From: Asaia platycodi JCM 25414
GTDB lineage: Bacteria; Pseudomonadota; Alphaproteobacteria; Acetobacterales; Acetobacteraceae
DNA length: 64,000 bases
NCBI RefSeq assembly: GCF_000614545.1
Contig: NZ_BAKW01000018.1
Coordinates: forward strand, 18,138 to 82,137
Direction: 5' to 3'
How positions within the stretch are numbered: the stretch's first letter is position 1; each line of letters opens with the position of its first letter. The position numbers and the translations under genes were made by a program. Shown here piece after piece: positions 40,203 to 49,426 of this stretch. The notes beneath the pieces were generated by a model. That model was not told the DNA's origin and did not search any database. It saw nothing but the letters and a program-made list of their open reading frames with translations.

Positions 40203-40814
40203 ATGCCCGACGAAACCACCCTTCCCCTGATCCCGCTCGATGCAGATCCGTTCATGCTCTTTGCAGAATGGATGAAAGCGGCTGAAGCCAGCGAGCCAAA
40301 TGACGCCAATGCCATGGCCATCGCAACGGCCACGCCCGCTGGCATTCCCTCTGTCCGCATGATCCTGCTCAAGGGCGCCGATGAGCGTGGTTTCGTGTTC
40401 TATACCAATCTTGAAAGCCGCAAGGGTGCGGAGCTTTTGGCCAATCCCCATGCTGCCCTTTTGTTCCATTGGAAGTCGCTTCGCCGCCAGATACGGATCG
40501 AGGGGCCGGTCGAGCCGGTAAGTGACGAAGAGGCCGATCGTTATTTCGCCAGCCGCAGTCGCAATTCGCGTATCGGCGCCATCGCTTCCGATCAGTCACG
40601 CCCGCTGGCCGATCGCGCAGAGTTTGAGCACCGCATCAAGCAGGTCACCGAGCGCTTTGAAGGCGATGAGCCTGTGCGTCCGGCAAACTGGTCCGGCTTC
40701 AGACTGGTGCCGCAACAGATGGAGTTCTGGCAGGACCGGCCTTTTCGCATGCATGATCGCGCCACCTGGACCCGACAGGAAAACGACTGGGCCGTGACGC
40801 GCCTCTATCCCTGA
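40203..40814 (+). CDS. pdxH: Pyridoxamine 5'-phosphate oxidase
   Basis: FMN enzyme forming pyridoxal 5'-phosphate. FMN-binding blocks PSVRMILLKGADERGFVFYTN and ALLFHWKSLRRQIRIEG are present, as is the C-terminal WTRQENDWAVTRLYP that ends nearly all PdxH proteins. 203 residues, normal length. AGGAGG lies eight bases before the ATG. Confidence 0.94.
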   Translation: MPDETTLPLIPLDADPFMLFAEWMKAAEASEPNDANAMAIATATPAGIPSVRMILLKGADERGFVFYTNLESRKGAELLANPHAALLFHWKSLRRQIRIEGPVEPVSDEEADRYFASRSRNSRIGAIASDQSRPLADRAEFEHRIKQVTERFEGDEPVRPANWSGFRLVPQQMEFWQDRPFRMHDRATWTRQENDWAVTRLYP

Positions 40815-40887
40815 TCTCCAGACGCTCCACGGGTTGCCTCGGAGCAATCCGTTTTTTCCCGCCACTGACCATCAAGTGAGAATTCCC

Positions 40888-41775
40888 ATGGCCAACGACG
40901 TCCGAAACATCCTCGTCCCGCTGAATGGCGCAGGCAATATCGATGCCGTTCTGCGCGTGGGGCTTCTTCATGCCCGGGCGTTCAACGCTCATCTCTCGAC
41001 CGTGCTCGTCGGTGACGACCCGAACGAGATGGCGGCCCTGACAGGTGAAGGCCTGTCGAGTTCGATGATCCATGAAATGATGGAAGCCGCCGAGCACGAG
41101 GCCCATCGACGCATGTTGCAGGTGCGTTTGAAATTCGACGCCTTCATCAAGGAAAACGACATTGAGCCCAAACAGGGTTTTCTGGAAAACGATCCCCTTG
41201 CTCAGTCACGCCTGAGCGCTTCGCTGGAATTTCTGACAGGCTCCGAACATGAGGCCGTCACCTGGCGCGCCCGCCTGTCGGACATCACACTGATGCCGCA
41301 TCTCGGCCCTAACGATAACGCCCGTGCGTCGGAGGTGCTGCACGCCGTGCTGTATGACAGTGGCTGCCCGCTGGTCATTGCGCCGCCCAGCCCCCCTGTG
41401 AGTTCTGGCAAGCGCATCTGTATCGCCTGGAACGGCACGGCAGAAGCGGCCTCTGCCCTGCGAGGCGCCATACCTTACGCGAGGCGTGCCGAGGCGGTGC
41501 AGATCCTGACAAGCGTCGATTATCATCGACGCGGCCCCGAGGCAGACACGGTGCAGGACTATCTCAAGCTGCACGGTGTCGATGCCGAAATTCGCGTTTT
41601 CAAGGGGATCGATCGCGATATCGGCGCCGGCATTCTCGCGGCCTGCGCCGATTTCGGTGCCGATATGCTCACGATGGGGGCGTACTCGCATTCGCGCCTG
41701 CGTCAGATGATTCTGGGCGGAGCCACACGGCATGTTCTGGAACATGCCGAACTGACGGTACTCATGAGCCGCTGA
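40888..41775 (+). CDS. Universal stress protein (two UspA-like domains)
   Basis: About 295 residues: an N-terminal UspA-like half (NILVPLNGAGNIDAVLRVGLL) and a C-terminal half (KRICIAWNGTAEAASALRGAI) ending in TMGAYSHSRLRQMILGGATRHVL, the last being the usual nucleotide-binding GxxGx9G-like end. Cytoplasmic stress protein; ligand unknown. ATG 40888 follows AGTGAGAA. Confidence 0.85.
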   Translation: MANDVRNILVPLNGAGNIDAVLRVGLLHARAFNAHLSTVLVGDDPNEMAALTGEGLSSSMIHEMMEAAEHEAHRRMLQVRLKFDAFIKENDIEPKQGFLENDPLAQSRLSASLEFLTGSEHEAVTWRARLSDITLMPHLGPNDNARASEVLHAVLYDSGCPLVIAPPSPPVSSGKRICIAWNGTAEAASALRGAIPYARRAEAVQILTSVDYHRRGPEADTVQDYLKLHGVDAEIRVFKGIDRDIGAGILAACADFGADMLTMGAYSHSRLRQMILGGATRHVLEHAELTVLMSR

Positions 41776-41842
41776 GCAGTTTTGCCATGCCGCGTCGGAC
41801 ATGCTACCGCCGCACCATGCGCGCTTTCCTCTCAGACGCCGA

Positions 41843-43801
41843 ATGAACCGCATCAACCTGAGGCGCGTGGCAGGTCGTTTCCTTCTCTCAGCGGCGCGCT
41901 TCTATGTCGGGCTGACGATGCGCACGATACGCTGGACGATTACAGGCGCGCCTGAATCTTTCCCCGCGCTGCTGCAAACGCCCGAACGTCCGGCAGATGG
42001 CTGTATCACTGCGGCATGGCACCGCACATTGCTGATGCTGCCGACCATGTGCCGGTGGGCTCACAAGCAAAAACCCGACCTGCCTATCACGGTCATGATC
42101 AGCCGCAACCGCGACGGTCGCTTCATCAGCGACCTCATCGCCCCGTGGAATATCGCCAGCATCGAAGGATCGAGCGACCGCAACGGCAAGAACAAGGGCG
42201 GCAGCCGGGCGCTGCGCGAGGCCTTCATCGCGCTCCGTAACGGCGCGATTTTCATGATCACGCCGGACGGCCCGCGCGGACCTGCCGAGACAGTCCAGGC
42301 TGGTACAGAAACCTTGATGCGCCTCACCGGCAAGCCGCTCATTCCTATCGGCGGCGCCTGCACGGGCTTTACCTTGCCTAGCTGGGACCGTTTGCGTGTG
42401 CCGCTTCCTTTCGGGCGCGGCTATCTGCTTTACGGTGCGCCCTGCACCTATCCTGTAACGGGCGATGAAATCGCTGCACGGCTGAAGACTCTCTCGACCC
42501 GAGCTGAAAACAGTCTTTCTTTAGGGCGCGCCACCCTCGCAGATCGTCTGTGGGCTGCGCTGGGCATGGCCCTGCTTCCGGCACTTCGAGCCATGTCACT
42601 GATACGCCTGCGGCGTGGCAAGGAACGGCTCGACCGCCTGCCTGAGAGACGCGGTCGCAGCGAGCTCGTCCGCCCTGGAGGCACACTGCTCTGGCTTCAT
42701 GCTGCGAGCGTCGGTGAAACGCATTCGATCCTGCCTCTGATCGGTTCGCTGGCGGCGCGTCACCCAACTCATCGCTTTCTGGTCACCACCGCCACGACCA
42801 GCGGCGCGGATATCATCGCCGCGTATCAACGTCACGCGGGGCCAGTAGCAGAAAGACTGATTCACCAATTCATCCCTTACGACGTGCCACTCTGGACCAA
42901 ACGCTTTCTTGACCATTGGCGCCCCTCGGCCCTGCTCCTGACTGACAGCGAACTCTGGCCGGGAATCATTTTGGCCTGCACGCGCCGCGCTATCCCTGTG
43001 GGCGTGCTCAATGGCCGCCTTTCCAGACGCTCCTGGCAACGCTGGCGGAAAATGAAGCGTTTCGCACCGCCGATTTTCAAGCGCCTCGATTTTGTCGCGG
43101 CACGCAGCGAAGAAGATGCCCGCCATTTCGCAACACTGGGGGCGCGCGATGTTATGTGTTTCGGCGACCTCAAGCAGAACGCCCCCCCTCCGGCAGTCGA
43201 TCAGGAAGAGCTGGAGGCGCTTCGGGCCCATATCGCTGGCAGGCCGGTCTTTCTCGCTGCTTCGACCCATGAGGGCGAGGACGAGATCATCCTGCGCGCC
43301 GCCGCTCGGGCGCGCCGTAGCCTGCCGAACCTCTTGACCATCATCGCGCCAAGACATCCTGTGCGTTCAGGACAGATTGCCGCCCTTATCACCCCCGCAC
43401 CGCCGCGCCGCGCGAAAGGGCAGAAACCATCAGAAAAAGATCATGTCTGGATTGCCGATACGCTTGGCGAACTCGGTCTGTTCTACAGTCTTGCTGATTG
43501 TGCTCTGATCGGCAACTCGCTCCTTTCTCCGGGTGGGGGGCACAACCCTTTCGAGCCTGTCAGGCTCGATGTCATCCTCGCGACAGGGCCATTCCATGAC
43601 AATTTTCGCCCTGCCTTCGAGCAACTCAAGGGCTTCGTAAAGGCTATTAAAGGTGAAGAGGATCTGGCTGAATGGATCGAAGCAGTGGTGAGTAATCCGA
43701 CAACATGGCGTGACAGGGCTCGGCGGGCACAGGGGGCAATCGCCTCGCATGAGACGGCACCTGCTGCATTGCTCGACAGGATCGACGCGCTGTGCGTCTG
43801 A
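41843..43801 (+). CDS. waaA: DUF374 acyltransferase-like domain fused to Kdo transferase WaaA
   Basis: One intact frame of about 652 residues. Residues about 1-215 are a DUF374/LPLAT-like domain (AAWHRTLLMLPTM, ITPDGPRGPAETVQAG), normally a separate protein in alphaproteobacteria. Residues about 240-650 are the 3-deoxy-D-manno-octulosonate transferase: LWLHAASVGETHSILPLI in the glycosyltransferase N domain, TDSELWPGIIL, and SLLSPGGGHNPFEP near the end for CMP-Kdo binding. It acts at the cytoplasmic face of the inner membrane on lipid A precursor. The start is not certain; ATG 41843 suits the domain start, but no strong ribosome binding site can be seen. lpxK overlaps its end. Confidence 0.9.
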   Translation: MNRINLRRVAGRFLLSAARFYVGLTMRTIRWTITGAPESFPALLQTPERPADGCITAAWHRTLLMLPTMCRWAHKQKPDLPITVMISRNRDGRFISDLIAPWNIASIEGSSDRNGKNKGGSRALREAFIALRNGAIFMITPDGPRGPAETVQAGTETLMRLTGKPLIPIGGACTGFTLPSWDRLRVPLPFGRGYLLYGAPCTYPVTGDEIAARLKTLSTRAENSLSLGRATLADRLWAALGMALLPALRAMSLIRLRRGKERLDRLPERRGRSELVRPGGTLLWLHAASVGETHSILPLIGSLAARHPTHRFLVTTATTSGADIIAAYQRHAGPVAERLIHQFIPYDVPLWTKRFLDHWRPSALLLTDSELWPGIILACTRRAIPVGVLNGRLSRRSWQRWRKMKRFAPPIFKRLDFVAARSEEDARHFATLGARDVMCFGDLKQNAPPPAVDQEELEALRAHIAGRPVFLAASTHEGEDEIILRAAARARRSLPNLLTIIAPRHPVRSGQIAALITPAPPRRAKGQKPSEKDHVWIADTLGELGLFYSLADCALIGNSLLSPGGGHNPFEPVRLDVILATGPFHDNFRPAFEQLKGFVKAIKGEEDLAEWIEAVVSNPTTWRDRARRAQGAIASHETAPAALLDRIDALCV

Positions 43802-44784
43802 AATTCGGCCCTCCGGCGTTCTGGAAAGAGCAGACTCCCGGCTGGCAGGCCAAAGCCCTCCTGCCTGCTTCCTGGGTCCTTAGCGCTTTGACGCGCTTTC
43901 GTGCCCTGAGCGCGTCGCCTGCCATCTCCCCCCTGCCCGTGTTGTGCTGCGGCAATCTGAGCGTTGGTGGCACGGGCAAGACCATTCTCGTGCGTGACCT
44001 CGCCCGCCGCCTCGAAATGCGTGGCGAAAAGCCTCACATATTGAGTCGCGGCTATGGCGGGCGGCTGCAGGGACCGTTGCGTGTTGACACCGCCAATCAC
44101 ACGGCGCGTGACGTGGGCGATGAACCATTCATGCTCGCCCAGCAATTTCCGGTCTGGATCGGCGCCAACCGGGCAGAAACGGCGCGCCTTGCGACTGAAG
44201 CCGGCGCCACTTGCCTGGTCATGGATGACGGCCTGCAGAATCTCACGCTGCGCCAGACGCTCCGACTGATCACGATCGATGGCGGCACAGGTCTGGGTAA
44301 TGGGCGCACTCTGCCTGCCGGACCGCTCCGTGAACCGGCCTCCAAGGGTATGGAGCGCGCGGATGCGGTCGTGCTGATCGGGCGCGACGACACGGCGCTC
44401 GCGACACGCCTGCCCCCTCATCTGCCATGCCTTGCTGCAAAGCTCATCCCATCCGCTGCGATCAGGCGATTACAGGGCAAGCAGATCATTGCTTTCGCAG
44501 GCATCGGGCGCCCGACCAAGTTTTTCGACATGCTCGCCGATGCAGGGGCTGCCCCGATGCGCAGGATCGCCTTCGACGATCACCATGATTACAGTGAGCG
44601 CGATTGTCGACGCCTGTCAGTCCTCTCGCATCAGCCCGGTGCTGCTCTGGTGACGACAAGAAAAGACTGGGTCAAATTGCCCGACTGGCTGCGTGGCGAT
44701 GTAGTGGTGATCGATGTAGAACTGCTCTGGGCCGATCCCGGAGCGCCAGAGAGGCTGCTGGACCTGCTGATGGCGAATGTGTAG
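43792..44784 (+). CDS. lpxK: Tetraacyldisaccharide 4'-kinase
   Basis: Membrane-associated kinase adding the 4'-phosphate to lipid A. The N-terminal FGPPAFWKEQTPGWQAKALLPASWVLSA is the membrane-facing segment; GNLSVGGTGKT is the P-loop, and ILSRGYGG and VMDDGLQN are family hallmarks. GTG start at 43792 overlaps the last codons of the WaaA gene by ten bases. Intact, 330 residues. Confidence 0.94.
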   Translation: MRLKFGPPAFWKEQTPGWQAKALLPASWVLSALTRFRALSASPAISPLPVLCCGNLSVGGTGKTILVRDLARRLEMRGEKPHILSRGYGGRLQGPLRVDTANHTARDVGDEPFMLAQQFPVWIGANRAETARLATEAGATCLVMDDGLQNLTLRQTLRLITIDGGTGLGNGRTLPAGPLREPASKGMERADAVVLIGRDDTALATRLPPHLPCLAAKLIPSAAIRRLQGKQIIAFAGIGRPTKFFDMLADAGAAPMRRIAFDDHHDYSERDCRRLSVLSHQPGAALVTTRKDWVKLPDWLRGDVVVIDVELLWADPGAPERLLDLLMANV

Positions 44785-44793
44785 AGCCGCCTG

Positions 44794-45716
44794 ATGAGCG
44801 AGAAACCTGTCGTTACCCTGCTGCACCGCGCCGAATATGTCGTGGCGCGCATTTTTCTGGCTGGACTTTCCTGCCTCAATCCGACCACTGCCTCCAATCT
44901 CGGTGGCTGGGTGGCTCGAAAAATCGGTCCTCGCCTGCCGGTATCGCGCCTGGCCGACGCCAATATAGCCCTTGCCATGCCGAAGATACTTCCGGCTGAA
45001 CGCGCACAAATCATCATTGATGTCTGGGATAATCTCGGTCGCACTGTCGCTGAATTTCCGCATCTCGCCCATCTCAGGCAGGATACGACAACAGGACCAG
45101 GCTGGAGCATCACCAACGCCCATATCCTTGAAGAAATGGTGGCGACGAAGAAGCCGGTCATCTTTTTTTCGGGTCATATCGGCAACTGGGAGATGCTTCC
45201 TCCTCTCGTGGCACGCCATGGCCTGCCCTTTGCCTCTTTTTATCGCGCTGCGGGCAACCCCCTGATCGACAGCTGATTATCGGCCTGCGCTCGAAAGCCA
45301 TGGGCTGCGACGCACCTATGTTCGCAAAAGGCTCCAAAGGCGCGAGGCTTGCGCTCCGCCATCTCGCGCAAGGTGGGCATCTGGGGATTCTTGGCGACCA
45401 GAAAATGAATGACGGCATAGAGTGCCGGTTTTTCAATCTGCCTGCCATGACCGCCTCGGCTGCGGCAACTTTCGCGGTGAAGTATGACTGCCCTATCGTA
45501 ACCGGGCGAATCATCCGGCTAGGCCCTGCACGGCTCCATCTGGAGGTAGGACCGGTGCTGCTGCCAGATCAAGCAGCGTCCCGACAATATGAGATTGGTT
45601 CGCTGACACAGCAACTGAATGATCGGCTCGAAAACTGGATAAGGGAAATACCCGGATGCTGGCTCTGGCTGCATAGACGGTGGCCCAAAGAACTCTATGC
45701 GAGAAAACCACGTTAA
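44794..45716 (+). CDS. lpxL: Lipid A biosynthesis acyltransferase, LpxL/HtrB type (frame break)
   Basis: About 306 residues when joined. The catalytic HX4E-like motif is in FFSGHIGNWEMLPPL. The C-terminal part has GARLALRHLAQGGHLGILGDQKMNDGIECRFF. The frame stops at 45276 after NPLIDS; restoring one C (AGCCTG instead of AGCTG near 45273) gives NPLIDSLIIGLRSKAMGC. Inner membrane enzyme adding secondary acyl chains to Kdo2-lipid IVA. Last gene of the waaA-lpxK-lpxL operon. Confidence 0.9.
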
Positions 45717-46005
45717 CCCGAAGCAACCTCACATCCATGAGTGTCACTCGCGCTGTTAACGACACTCGCGGATAATAAAAATAGATTTCAATGCAGTAAG
45801 TTTTCTCGAATTCGAGCCAATCTGGCAAAAGGTCCAGTATTGGTTTCGATTACCAAATTTACGCGCGGACGAAACAAACCATTGCTTTTATGCAACACCC
45901 CTTCTTTCTCATGACAAAAAATGTACGTTCGGCGTAATTTTACGTTGAGACCAAGCGCTTTTGCCGTCTAGCCTCAGAGCTGCACCAGAAATGAGGACGC
46001 AACGT
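45717..46005. other. AT-rich intergenic region
   Basis: About 290 bases, clearly AT-richer than its surroundings, between lpxL and the next small gene. It contains a 12-base palindrome (45805-45816) and a doubled CACTCGCG near 45748-45769. It probably carries the promoter of the downstream gene, but I cannot point to one -35/-10 pair. Confidence 0.5.
45805..45816. repeat. 12-base perfect palindrome
   Basis: CTCGAATTCGAG, without a loop. It could be an operator for a dimeric protein or chance. Confidence 0.35.
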
Positions 46006-46377
46006 ATGGCCCAGACGCTGCCGTTTCCCAAGAACGAAACTCCAGCACCTCTCAGCAATGTGATTCCACTGCGCTTCAATGTGTTGCCCCGTCATCGCGA
46101 GTATCTCTCGCAGTGGCTGCAAGCCGGTTTGGCCATGGGGCTGTGTGATGCCGACATCGAAACCGAGTGTTTCGAAGGACGTGACGAAGCCGTGGCCCAT
46201 ATCCTGATCTGGGTTCGCGAGAACGCAGACCCTGCTTATATGATCAAGCCACGCGGCCTGCGCTGGGTCTTGATCGACCATATCCGCGAGCATGAGCTGG
46301 GCGTCTATGCCAGCCTCGAACTCGCGCTGCACACGGTGCGCCCCGTGCTCCCACTTAAATCCATCGCCGCAGCCTGA
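46006..46377 (+). CDS. Hypothetical protein
   Basis: Not recognised. About 123 residues from the ATG at 46006 (GAGGACG upstream; an ATG at 45991 is also possible). It is soluble, with mixed acidic and basic residues: LRFNVLPRHREYLSQWLQAG, then ECFEGRDEAVAHILIWVREN and RGLRWVLIDHIREHELG, likely helices. Base composition and codon use fit the neighbours, and a hairpin follows, so it looks like a real gene. It stands alone between the lipid A operon and lpoA. Confidence 0.65.
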   Translation: MAQTLPFPKNETPAPLSNVIPLRFNVLPRHREYLSQWLQAGLAMGLCDADIETECFEGRDEAVAHILIWVRENADPAYMIKPRGLRWVLIDHIREHELGVYASLELALHTVRPVLPLKSIAAA

Positions 46378-46389
46378 GCAGCTCTCGCG

Positions 46390-46417
46390 ATCGCCCCCAA
46401 TCAAGATCAGGGGCGAT
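46390..46417. terminator. Hairpin after the hypothetical gene
   Basis: ATCGCCCC at 46390-46397 and GGGGCGAT at 46410-46417 with a 12-base loop. Lies between convergent genes; no T run. Confidence 0.5.
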
Positions 46418-46456
46418 GAAACGTGCAAGAGACTAGCGCTAAAGGCCCTGACACGG

Positions 46457-47835
46457 TCAGAGCGCGTTGCGTAGCAGTCTCCTCGGTGCAGCAGATGCCA
46501 TCTTTACGCCACCGCCCGGCAGGATTTCGAACACCGCCAGCCACGGGCAACCGTACCGTCAGGCTGGAGCACGAAAGTGCCGTCCGAGCCCGCGAATCCG
46601 TCAGGCCTGAGTAGCGATTTCTGAGAGAACCCATCCGGATTCTGACTGAGCACGGCCGCCATGGTTGCCGTGTCATAGGCCACATTGGCCAGTACAGACG
46701 GTGCATAACCGTAGCGGCTGCGGTAACGCTGAACAAAATCAGTACGCGATGACGGATCAGGCGCCGCGAACCAGCCGCCCTGCAACGCCCCGAGTTTTGC
46801 GGCGAAAGCACTCCACAGGGCTGGCCCGAGAATGCGCGTCTGGTGCGGATCGACAGAAGCCTGTTTGAGCCCGTCGATGACAGTCGCCAGTTGCAGCCCT
46901 GTGTCTCCGAGCAAAAGTGCGTCGAAGGGCGGCGGTGGCAGAGCAATCGGTCCCGGCGCTGCCTGAGGGGGTGCCCCACCAGGGGTCGCAGGCGCCACGG
47001 CCGGACGGGTTGGCGTCGATGGCGAGACAGGAGCCTCTGCCGCACCGAGCGGATTGACCGCGTTAGGCTCTTCCTGCTTTGCAGCGTTAGCCTGCTGCGT
47101 CACCTGCCCCTGACGGAACTGCAAATTGGCGAGCGTCTTCAGGCCGCTCGTGATCGAATCGGGTGCATCGGTGTGAAAGACGATCTGCGGTGCGGCCAGT
47201 CCCTTTGCCGAGCAGGCTTTGAGAAGAGCGTCACCGAGCGCATGACCGAGCGCATTATCGGGAAGGAAAGCGGCGAAGGTCTTGCGGCCCTCCTGCGCTG
47301 CGGCATCGACGAGACGCCCGATCTGCTGCTCGACCGTCACGCCCATGACCCACACACCCGGCTTGGCCTGCGCCTGATCGCTGGTATAGGCAAATTCGGG
47401 AATATTCGCGGGCTGCGTAACAGAGGCCACGGCTGCCGTCTGTGGCGCCGTCAGCGGACCCAGAACGACCATATCGCCCTGATCGATCGCCGCGCGGGCA
47501 GCGCCTTCAGCCGTCTGCCCCTGCGCGTCGGTATCGCGAATATCGAGGGTCACACCATGACCTTCGGGCACAGCGATATGAGCGGCATTGGCCATCTGCT
47601 GGCCAAGCTTGCCGAAACGCCCTGTGAGCGGCAGCAGCAGACCGATCTTCTTGTTCGTATCCTGCTTAGCCGCGCCAGAGGGCGCACTGATGGGAGGGGC
47701 CGTCTCTGGCCCGCTACAGGCATTCAGGGCGAGCAGCGCGACACCGGCCAGTGCGCAAACCTTGCATGCAGAGGCCGACCTGAGCGATGTGAAGGAAACC
47801 ACGCGCTGACGGGGACCGAATGTCCGACTTACCAT
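46457..47835 (-). CDS. Penicillin-binding protein activator, LppC/LpoA-like lipoprotein (frame break)
   Basis: About 460 residues with a lipoprotein signal ending LLALNAC. The body has a periplasmic type I binding-protein fold (IGLLLPLTGRFGKLGQQMANAA, VVLGPLTAPQTAAVASV) interrupted by a proline/alanine-rich insertion (about residues 240-290). LpoA proteins activate PBP1 peptidoglycan synthases from the outer membrane. The literal frame ends at 46504, but restoring one C near 46547 gives RGLAVFEILPGGGVKMA and a stop at 46457-46459, the more natural C-terminus. It is divergent from rsmI, the same pairing as yraM/yraL in enterobacteria. Confidence 0.85.
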
Positions 47836-47887
47836 CTTGCACCCATACTCCTGTTGACGATTCGACTTGATGGTCCGCAGCATGCTT

Positions 47888-48761
47888 ATGACACTTCCTC
47901 CAGTTCTGCGACCCTTGCGGCAGGCAGCCTCACATTGGTCGCAACGCCCATCGGCAATCTGGGCGATATCAGCGCCCGCGCCATCGCCACGCTGAACGCA
48001 GCCGACGTGATCCTCTGCGAAGATACGCGGGTAACAGCGAAACTGCTCAAGACCTATAATGTTTCCACACCGACACAAATTCTTCATGATCATAACGAAG
48101 AAGGGCGCATTCCCGGCCTGCTGAACCGCCTGCAATCGGGCGCGAAAATGGCGCTGGTTTCCGATGCCGGAACGCCTCTGGTATCCGATCCCGGCTTCCG
48201 CCTGGCCCGTGCAGCCATTGCCGAAGGGTTTAATGTAGGCGCGGTACCCGGCCCGAATGCGGCAACGCTCGCGCTTACGCTATCGGGCCTGCCACCTCAC
48301 CCCTATCTTTTCAGCGGTTTCGCCGCTGCGCGGTCTTCAGCGCGACGCAGCCAGTTTGCGGTACTGCGCGCCGCAGAGCAGGCAGGATTCAGCGCGACCC
48401 TCATCTGGTATGAGCGCCCCACCGGCTGCTGGACATGATAGAGGATCTGATCGTCGTGTTCGGTGCCGACCGCCAGGCCGCAGTCGCACGCGAACTCACC
48501 AAGCGTTTTGAGGAAGTCAGGCGCGGCACGCTGACCGAACTCCAGGCCCATTTCACCCAGACGGCACCGCGTGGCGAAATCACCATTCTGGTTGGGCCTT
48601 CCGAAGGCGATACCGCCCCATCAGAGGAAGATCTCGATTCACGCCTGCGCTCAGCGCTGAAAACCCATTCCGTCAAGGACGCCGCAGCCCTCGTTGCCGG
48701 CGCAATCAACCTGCCCAAGCGCGTCGTCTATGCTCGCGCCCTCGAGTTAGGGAAGGAATAA
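47888..48761 (+). CDS. rsmI: 16S rRNA (cytidine-1402-2'-O)-methyltransferase (two frame breaks)
   Basis: SAM-dependent tetrapyrrole-methylase-fold enzyme modifying the ribosomal decoding centre. LTLVATPIGNLGDISARA, ILCEDTRVTAKLL, LVSDAGTPLVSDPGF and AVPGPNAATLAL are the standard blocks. No start codon lies in the main frame; ATGs at 47882 and 47888 are one frame off, and restoring one C in the CCC near 47912 joins them as RPLAAGSLTLV. A second break at the CCCC near 48418 hides ERPHRLLDMIEDL, again one C short. Divergent from the lpoA-like gene. Confidence 0.9.
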
Positions 48762-48794
48762 GTCGTCGCCCGGCGTGAGCCGAGACCTGCGTGA

Positions 48795-49416
48795 TCAATC
48801 CTGCTCTTTTGGAAGCGCGAAAAGCGATTCAGACAGGCTAGGATTGGACGCCACATTGAAGAGATCGATCTGCGTCTCGCGCCCCTGCGCATCCTTCACG
48901 ACCCATGATTTCAACGTCAGAGGCGTATCTGCGAAAATGAGCGTCAGACTTCCCTCTGAAGGCGTTGCCGTGCGTACGAGCGTAACCTGCACAAGCCCCT
49001 TGTCGTGCTGGAAACCGGTGACGGTCACATCGCCTGAAAGACGCAGATCCGGGCGCAAAAGAAGCCCGAGTGGGGTTCGATCGAGCGGCAAGGTCGTGAC
49101 CTGACCCAGTTCGCGATCCTGATAGACGATCTGGCCCTGATTGGCGATGAGCAGAAGCGGGCTAGGCTTGTCGTAATCGAAGCGCATGCGCCCCGGACGA
49201 TCCAGCCAGGCGGTGCCCGTCGTCCGCTCACCATCGGGCGCGATCTGCTGAAAACGCGCTTGATGGCGTGAATACCGTTGAGCGCGTCCTGAACACGGGC
49301 GATCCAGCTGCATCGGCGGGTCGCAGCACAGCGGGCGTTGCCTGCGCCATAACGGGGACCGGACTGAGAAAGAGACCGGCCAGACCGGTAAGCAGGCAGG
49401 CAGAACGCAATGTCAT
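48795..49416 (-). CDS. lolA: Outer membrane lipoprotein carrier protein LolA family (two frame breaks)
   Basis: Periplasmic chaperone that moves lipoproteins to the outer membrane. Signal peptide from the ATG at 49416 (MTLRSACLLTGLAGLFL... VMAQA), then ARVQDALNGIHAIK in a second frame, then ARFQQIAPDGERTTGTAWLDRPGRMRFDYD in a third. The breaks lie near 49303 and 49260; at the latter AAGCGCG should read AAGGCGCG. The rest (LLLIANQGQIVYQDRELGQ) is typical LolA. Eleven bases after gshA in the same direction. Confidence 0.87.
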
Positions 49417-49426
49417 AACCGATCCG

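Noticed and set aside
46843..47870. N-terminal extension of rsmI by over 300 codons
   Set aside because: That part is antisense to the lpoA-like lipoprotein gene. The proper rsmI start lies near 47888 with a frame break just after it.
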